Of a DNA stretch of 64,000 nucleotides, positions 57,541 through 64,000 are shown one piece after another; position 1 is the stretch's first letter; every line of letters starts with the position of its first letter. This DNA comes from Escallonia rubra. Its lineage: Eukaryota; Streptophyta; Magnoliopsida; Escalloniales; Escalloniaceae. A program made the position numbers and the translations under genes. Under the pieces are notes generated by a model that was given only the letters and a program-made list of their open reading frames with translations, had not been told where the DNA came from and did no database searches. The stretch is taken from NCBI GenBank assembly GCA_033065855.1, contig JAVXUO010001504.1:1-64000 (forward strand), given 5' to 3'.

Positions 57541-57846
57541 CGGACGTCGCGAGGTTGATGTACGAACGTCCGTAAGGTGATGCACGACGGACGTCGCGAG
57601 GTTGATGTACGAACGTCCGTAAGGTGATGCACGACGGACGTCGCGAGGTGGCTGTACGAACGTCCGTAAGGTGATACACGACGGACGTCGCGAGGTTGCT
57701 GTACGAACGTCCGTAAGGTGATGCACGACGGACGTCGCGAGGTTGATGTACGAACGTCCGTAAGGTGATGCACGACGGACGTCGCGAGGTTGATGTACGA
57801 ACGTCTGTAAGGTGATGCACGACGGACGTCGCGAGGTTGATGTCCG
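57541..57846. repeat. 47-bp tandem repeat, 6.5 copies
   Basis: CGGACGTCGCGAGGTTGATG plus TACGAACGTCCGTAAGG starts at 57541, 57588, 57635, 57682, 57729, 57776 and 57823, exactly 47 apart. Each unit contains ACGGACGT and ACGTCCGT, an 8-bp inverted pair. The absence of stops in any minus-strand frame gives a long arginine/serine-rich open frame (58103-57234) that is compositional. Confidence 0.95.
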
Positions 57847-58346
57847 GATGACGGGCGAAGGGCGTCGCGAAGGATGCAAGGCCTCTTGAAGAGAAGTGAA
57901 GGTGCTAAGCCACAAGGGGGAGGCCAAGGCCGAGGCCGACCCCAAGGGGGAGGCCAAGGCCAACTTCCTTGGGCAAGTGTCATGGCGCGTCGTTGGGCGA
58001 CGGGCGAAGTGTCATGAGGCTTGGTCACGTTACTTGAGCGTGCATGCTTTGACCGGTTGTGAGCGTTGAAAATGTATGTTGCTTGTGCGGACGTGTCATG
58101 CAAAGTGGACCGTAGTCGGCCTTTGGTGCGACCAGAATGGGTTGGGAATTATGTGTCACTCACTTTTCATCGTAGTCACAGAGGCATAAAATTTTTGTAG
58201 CTTTTGGATTGCCACGTGACGCCTAATGGATAAGGTGCCTTGAGTAGACTCTGTCATAGACAAAACTGTGAAGGGTGCCTTGCACCCTCCTTCCCTTCTC
58301 GCCCCCTCTGAACATACCACTCCACTTAAGCTTGGGGGCTTTAAAG

Positions 58347-58829
58347 ATGCTGCTCTTATCTCCAGGCTTAACCTCACTGCCATCACTGCAGAGTAGCCAT
58401 ACTAGGTTCACTTCCACGCACAGACATGCGGCATTTAAGGTGCAAAGCATGGCAAAAGAAAGCAGCGAAAGCGGCAATGGTGTTGCGGAGAAAGTGGCCA
58501 TAGTTGGGGGATTGGTCTCCACCCCAGTGATTGGATGGTCTCTCTACGCTCTCAAGACAACCGGGTGCGGCCTCCCGCCCGGACCAGGGGGTTCAATAGG
58601 CGCACTCGAGGGTGTGAGCTACCTAGTTGTTGTGGGGATTGTGGCTTGGTCGTTGTACACCAAGTCCAAAACTGGCTCAGGTCTCCCTAACGGACCCTTT
58701 GGGCTTTTGGGGGCTGTGGAAGGCTTGTCTTACTTGTCATTGCTCGCCATTTTGGTTGTGTTTGGGTTGCAGTTTCTTCAGCAAGGCTCTATCCCTGGGC
58801 CACTTCCTGGTGACCAGTGCTTTGGTTGA
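58347..58829 (+). CDS. Small plastid-targeted membrane protein with duplicated motif
   Basis: A single exon of 160 codons. The first 35-40 residues (MLLLSPGLTSLPSLQSSHTR, Ser/Thr/Arg-rich, no acidic residues) look like a chloroplast transit peptide. The mature part has three hydrophobic segments and a duplicated motif: WSLYALKTTGCGLPPGPGGS then GALEGVSYL, and WSLYTKSKTGSGLPNGPFGL then GAVEGLSYL. It ends LQFLQQGSIPGPLPGDQCFG. The shape matches a conserved, uncharacterised plant plastid (probably thylakoid or envelope) protein family; I cannot name it safely. An in-frame ATG at 58275 would add 24 residues; 58347 is chosen because it begins the transit-like stretch. The GC-rich insertion ends only 190 bases upstream. 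Confidence 0.8.
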   Translation: MLLLSPGLTSLPSLQSSHTRFTSTHRHAAFKVQSMAKESSESGNGVAEKVAIVGGLVSTPVIGWSLYALKTTGCGLPPGPGGSIGALEGVSYLVVVGIVAWSLYTKSKTGSGLPNGPFGLLGAVEGLSYLSLLAILVVFGLQFLQQGSIPGPLPGDQCFG

Positions 58830-59449
58830 ACTCTCTCCCCTTCTTTTTTGTTTTTCTTCTTGTTTACCCTTAGAGAATTTTTATATACTTACTAGCATTG
58901 TTAGAGCTGAAACTATTGTAGAAACTTCATTAGACCGTGTCAAATAGAATGTTCGTTATCAAAGCCAATAATGATATTGCGTGTAAGTTGGTATTGTCTT
59001 CGTCAAGAGCCTATGTTTTGTGACTCCATATTGCACTTGTGCAATGCCTTGTTCTTGAGGAAGCGTCGACTTTTGCTAGTCAAAAATACATGTGGTATTG
59101 GCCACAAGAACTTTATCTGCTATATGTGGCCATGCATGCTCCAATGGATGTGTGTTCTATCCAACTAACCAAGCTGTCATATTAGTTGATATTTCTTTTT
59201 TCATTTTGGTGTTGCACTAAAGATAGACAAGAAACTAAAAGAAATGCTGCCCTAGGACAATACTGCAAGAAAGTCAGCGCTTGAATTGCACATAGTGTCA
59301 ATATACATAGTATGAGATTTGTTCTTTGTTTAGTTGTTGTACCGTCTTGTCCGTTTGAAAATGAGTTCAACTAAGCTACAAAAGGAAAATTAAATTGATC
59401 CTTTCTCCTAACGAATAGTATAACAAAGAAAAACCTTCAAAAAAATTGC
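58830..59449. other. Intergenic region between convergent genes
   Basis: The plastid-protein gene (+) and the TBL gene (-) converge on this 620-base interval. T-rich 3-prime sequence (TTCTTTTTTGTTTTTCTTCT, 58851) and candidate poly(A) signals such as CAATAATGATA near 58966; no other feature. Confidence 0.5.
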
Positions 59450-62400
59450 TCACGAGCTCTTGCCCTCTCTCTTCAACATCTCTAGCAAGAAATCATTCCA
59501 CGTATCGATAGGTCCAGGCAAGCACCAATGAACACAATCATTAGCCACCGTAACATTCTCAACCGGCCAATGCCCATATTTACTAGGGTGACCATCCGGT
59601 CTCAACAACATGGCTGGTGTCAAATCCATTAGCCTAAACTTCAATCCTCTCCTTCTCCCCATTTTCTCAGCAATTTTATGCTCACCCACTTGAATTTCGT
59701 ACAACTTCAAGTTATCATCCTCCAACACTATCTCATTACTCATAAAAGGCCTTTTCCTAGCACAATCACCACCTTTATCCCATAGTCCACCCTCAAAGTG
59801 TGATGGTGCAAAAGTCCTAACAAATGTCACCCCTCGATACCTTTTTAAGCTGTTTATGGCTCTAAAGGCCGTCCTTAGTGCCCTTCGGTAGCTAAAAATT
59901 GCTGACTTGTGGGCGATGTTGGTCTCTGGGCAGTAGAGGCAACCGATTACACGCCGATTTATGTAAAATACGCTCGGACGGGCAAACCAGTGAAAGGCAG
60001 AGATGATAACATAATCAAAATTATCAATTTGGGTGGTCCATGACTTGTCGTATTCGTCGAGAAAGAGATTGAATGGGCGGGTTGTATCGTCAGGGTCTGT
60101 CATTTGAGTGCGCACCAAATAGGGTGACCAAAATTTGGCGATAGTAAAGTTGTAGCTTCTGTACTCCCATCGCTTGAAATTTTCGTCGGATGTATCGGAA
60201 ACATCTACTGGATATACCACCTGGACAAACATATGCAAAAGAGTTATTATAGTAAAAAATAAAGAGCTAAGTTGTTCATTAAGCTTATACACATGAACAC
60301 CGACGACATGTTATCAGCGCTCAACATTTGACGTCAAAAGTTGTATTACTTGCAACTCTTAAATTAAGAATATAGCATATGAGGGATGCTCAAAGCACAA
60401 AGTATTACTAAATATGTTGCTACACATGTTAGTAAAAAATTCTCAATTAATTCCCTTTAGTTGATACAAGGGACCTGCCACGAAATCTTCTCAGTGCATT
60501 AAAGTGGTCCAAGAATAGAAATCTTGTCAAATAACAAATTATTTGCAATTTTTAAAATTATTTGAAGCTTTCATAAGGTCAAATAAGCAGTATATTATAA
60601 TGCAATTGTTTTTATAATTTGTTTTGCCTGAACAACAATGTTGTGTACGTCAAATTATGTCAAAAATGGTAACATGATCCCTGAGTTTTTTCAGTGGCTC
60701 TAACCGCGAATTTCGAAAATCTTGGCCGTTTGATGGATACGTATCTATCGCTAAAATATTTAATTGTGGCTACAAAGTACATTGCTAGAAATCAATTTGA
60801 TGCTCACCAGAATATATATGTTGTAACTTCCAACTTTTTACGTGAGTTAATTTAATAAATAACAATCCAAATACTTATAATGCCTTTGAAGTTTGAACCA
60901 CTCGAGTTTTCGTTCATTTGTCTTAATGTTTGTTGATTTGTTTGGACGACCAATTTAAAAGATTTTTTTAATGAATACTATGAAGCCCTTCATAACGACT
61001 GAAGGCCCATATTTTTGTTGAGTGTTGAACATTTCGATCCTAGTTTTTGCTTCTGCTTCTGCCTAAGGTGCCCTTTAACATGTTTTTACTGCTAAATGTA
61101 CGTATAGACACTTCTTTTGCACAACAATGAGATATATTAGTTTAAGCTTCCATTAAAAGTCAATAGAAAGAAATAACTGAGATAATTATACTCCACTGCT
61201 ATACTAACCAGACTTAAGAGTACAACTGACCAGACTTTGGAGCGAATAATTAACATGAAAAAGACGGCTTTAATGTCTGTTCTATGTTTATGTATGCATT
61301 ATTGTACTTAGAAATGATTGTTAGATGATTCCAACTAAATAATACTCCAAATCTGTATTGTGCCGTCTCTATTGCTTTCTGGAGAAGGCGAAGGAATAAA
61401 CCGCAAAACAAGTCTAAAATAATGTATATAGTACTAGTTTACCTGCTTCGGGAGTTGCGTCCATCTAGCTTATTAGTCTAATCAAGTGGTATCACGCGCA
61501 GGTTTCAGTGCTAAGTCCGAAGAATTTTGCTAAAAACCTGTATACGATGTGCACTTGTGCCCCACCCCCCACGCACCACTCAAAAGTTTAACGTTAAGAT
61601 TAGTCTAGCCACTATATTTGAAACAGATTGACTCTTACTTCTTTGCATTAAGTAATCTGACTTTTCTGCAAAAACTTTTGTTTGCAGTACTATATCCCAA
61701 TTTTATCAATCTATGATTCTTTTTGCTCTTTTTACTACAAAGCAAAGTGACAAATGTAATTGTACTAGATTTCTGTTTATGTATTTTTTTGGGAGATACT
61801 CTATGGTAAGAAAGATCCCAGCTTCCGGCATGAAAAATAAAAACCGAAATGTAAGGACAATTATGTGGTTGTCTTTAGTAATATTAGCAGTTTAATTTGT
61901 CTCACTTGTTGGTGGCCATAAGGATGATCAACACTAACTTCATGCTATACGCAACTTGAATGCAAAATGTCTATCGATGCGTATATATTATGAACTCCTT
62001 TAAGAAAATCATTTGCTAAGAAGGAATGCCTCAATATATGATAAGAGAATTAATGAAGAAAATTAAAAGAGAATTAGTGTTCGATGATGGTGGGGGAGAT
62101 GATACCCGGGATAAGAGGCATATCAATGACTGCATATGGTTTCTTGCAACAGAGTCTCCAACAAAGGCCAAAGACTTCCCTCGCATGAGTTCCAAGAAGT
62201 GATAAGGGTCAAACACCGGCAAGTCGCAGCCATTAGGTTTCCACCTCCACTTCATGAACCCCGTATCGGGCCTTCCAAATTTCATGCAGTTTTGATGCTC
62301 TTGAATCGCCCAGCACGTCGTGTTTGTGTAATACGGCGCCTCTAAATTTGGAACCCATTCTCCAGAAGATATGTCGCACTTGTCTAGATCATAACTTTCT

Positions 62401-62831
62401 CCCTTTGTTGGACGGCCGCTGACGCTCCGTCGTATCCCCTCTTTTTCCTCTTCTACTTTCGGACCTGGCCTGCCCTTCCGGCCAGTGGGAAGACGGTCAC
62501 TTTGGTCGGACCGTCTTCCCACGTCATCTTTTTCCGGTGGCAAATCGTGTTTGGTAGGTCTTGGTGGTATCTTTTCCTCTACCACCAGGTGAGATTCGCT
62601 AGGGTTAGACGACGGTGTATCATCGTTGGTATCGCTAATAGGACATGGATCATCGGAGAAAGAAGTTGGTCTAACGGAAGCCTCAAATGGTATGGATAGT
62701 TTTTTGTGGGAACGGTAGAAGATAGGGATGATTGCAAAAAGGATTGCAAAGGTTACGAGGGGGACCTTTTTTGGAGTCTTCCTTCGTGTCTGGTTTTTCC
62801 CCGGGGGAACTTCAATGGCTTGGAGCTTCAT
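59450..62831 (-). CDS. Trichome birefringence-like (TBL) polysaccharide O-acetyltransferase
   Basis: Exon 1 62831-62106 and exon 2 60220-59450 (phase 0, GTATCATC...TTTGTCCAG, 1885-bp intron) give 498 residues. A cytosolic basic N-terminus, one membrane helix ([18 protein letters not shown], about residues 23-40) and a charged low-complexity stem lead to the TBL domain: [40 protein letters not shown], then the GDS motif in [16 protein letters not shown] (about 225-227). Exon 2 carries the DUF231/PC-esterase part, ending with the DxxH motif in [20 protein letters not shown] (Asp470, His473). TBLs are Golgi type II membrane enzymes that acetylate xylan, mannan or pectin; the sequence is most like the TBL19-22 group from memory, so a xyloglucan or xylan substrate is possible but not shown. 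Catalytic Ser, Asp and His are present. Confidence 0.92.
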
Positions 62832-64000
62832 TGAAGAGGTCTGTAGAATAAAAGAAAGAGAGAGAGAAAGAGAGAGAAGAGAAAAGAGAGAGAGAGAAAA
62901 GATCGGGAGGGATTACATAAACTTGAAAGATACTTCTTGTTCGCATGTTGCGCTAAGCTCATTAACAAAGTGATGGTTCTCTTTCTTTCTTTTTCTATAT
63001 ATTGTGATGGTTAAAATTCAGCTTCTGTTTAACCCTCCAAGTCATGGATGAGGGTTTATTCAGTGAAATTAGTATTCGTGGTCCGAAAATGGATCAATAT
63101 ATGGACGAAAAGGTCGAATTTCAGGTCAATTAATTAATGCCTTTGTCATTTATTTCCACTTTCTTGTATAATATAATCGTATCTTCTAATCTAATATTCG
63201 TTTGAAAGTAGAGTAAGTTATGACAAAGGACGGCAAAGAAGCAGAGTCATTGTCCAAACAGTAGCTTTTACTTGTCCCATAATTAAATAAGGATTTAGGA
63301 TTGAAGGATTTCGAAAGTGCCAACACATATGGTACTTTGCAGTTCTGCATCTGAACACTAAGGCAATTTCTGCTTGACACAGGTTTGTAATATTGGATTG
63401 GATGTTTGGATTGGTCGGATGAACGTTCCTATTGATCTTGTGCCTAGCTCAAGGAAGAGGGTTTGTCTCCAATAAGTTTGCAGGTCGAGCTGAGCTAGTG
63501 ATCTCAAAATGAGCTCGAGCTGTTGATCAGTATGACTTAAGGTCTTACTAGAAGTTGGACAATTTCAAACCTTTGATAAGTATCGTGTCATTTTATCAAG
63601 CCAAGTGTGATCATTGACATGTGAAACCAATAATTTAAAATAACCCTCAAGGGAAGAGGTGTGGTTAGGGTTTTTGAAAAATAAATTGGGAATTTAAGCT
63701 AATGAAAAACACGTTTCTCAAATAAATCAATAAACAAAGCTCAACCAATTAATATGCGAACTAAACAATCTCAAACAATTACTAAGTAGTAAGTATTAAG
63801 TAAAGAGGTTGACCTTGAGATGCTTGATTGGGAAATCTAAATAGTTTGGATTGAACTACCCTCAACCTTACGTCTACATCTTAAAGGAAGTCCCTTCTAA
63901 AAGTACTATAATCCAGTAACAATAATTTTTTTCTGAGTTATGATCAAAATCCTTACAAACACCTGACAATATCCACACACCAAGAACGAGCATTGATCCA
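62832..64000. other. TBL 5-prime leader and upstream region
   Basis: A GA microsatellite (AGAGAGAGAAAGAGAGAGAA, 62852-62900) lies 20-70 bases upstream of the TBL start, in the expected leader (CT-rich on the gene strand). CT-rich leaders are common in plant genes. Beyond 63000 the sequence is AT-rich with no gene or RNA recognised to the end of the window. Confidence 0.6.

Larger units (their letters stand above)
55598..58156. mobile_element. GC-rich insertion with tandem repeats, 10-bp direct repeat at both ends
   Basis: AATTATGTGT occurs at 55598-55607 and at 58147-58156, enclosing 2.5 kb that is sharply more GC-rich than its flanks and built largely from tandem repeats (169, 47 and about 29 bp). 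On the minus strand a TATA-like CTCTATAAATAGAGG lies near 55930, followed by leader-like sequence. A 9-11 bp target duplication would suit a Mutator-like element, yet no convincing terminal inverted repeat or transposase was found, so the class is open. The alternative is a fragment of an LTR element in minus orientation. Confidence 0.5.

Noticed and set aside
56370-57846. CRISPR-like array
   Set aside because: Direct tandem repeats without unique spacers, in a plant nuclear context.
57234-58103. 289-codon minus-strand gene
   Set aside because: Product of the 47-bp satellite read in rotating frames; no start context or homologue.

Overview
The window is nuclear DNA of a flowering plant, most likely a eudicot. 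The genes have GT-AG introns and plant-specific products (a plant-specific TFIIB-related factor, a polyol transporter of the PLT class, DUF620, DUF1195 and TBL proteins), and the space between them is filled by nested plant transposable elements. The species cannot be named from the sequence.

Host genes, in order: a PLT6-like polyol/monosaccharide transporter (+, 10824-13206, 2 exons); a DUF620 protein (+, 15934-18234, 3 exons); a DUF1195 membrane protein (-, 24877-24154, 2 exons); a PBRP-type TFIIB-related factor (+, 31536-38924, 3 exons with a 5.4 kb first intron); an ANP32-type LRR acidic nuclear protein (+, 40103-43076, 2 exons); a small predicted plastid membrane protein (+, 58347-58829); and a TBL-type xylan/pectin O-acetyltransferase-like protein (-, 62831-59450, 2 exons). 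From memory, PLT6, DUF1195 and PBRP are also neighbours in Arabidopsis (around AT4G36650-AT4G36670), so the left-centre of the window looks like a conserved block that has been expanded by insertions.

The left 9 kb is an accessory block of four terminal-inverted-repeat elements or pieces abutting at TA microsatellites. The largest (971-5983) has inverted repeats of about 1.0-1.2 kb. It carries a decayed plant mobile domain (PMD/MAIN-like) gene and a C48 (Ulp1-like) protease whose two halves now lie on opposite strands. Its termini, and those of a smaller relative (6038-7693), hold arrays of 23-bp palindromes whose arms vary in a compensating way. This is the most unusual signal in the window. 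The adjoining element 7722-8994 carries a ClpB-like ATPase gene fragment.

From 25.4 to 28.4 kb there is a local duplication split by a gene-capturing element holding an intron-retaining fragment of Mg-protoporphyrin IX methyltransferase (CHLM) and by a 923-bp solo LTR with a TTTAC target duplication. From 44.4 to 54.8 kb lie decayed LINE-1 copies. One of them is interrupted by a 4.0 kb non-autonomous LTR retrotransposon (identical-length 382-bp LTRs, ATGGG target duplication) and by a poly(A)-tailed retroposon with a 12-bp target duplication. From 55.6 to 58.1 kb a GC-rich block of 169-bp, 47-bp and 29-bp tandem repeats, flanked by a 10-bp direct repeat, sits about 190 bp upstream of the plastid-protein start codon. 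No rRNA, tRNA or CRISPR arrays were recognised.
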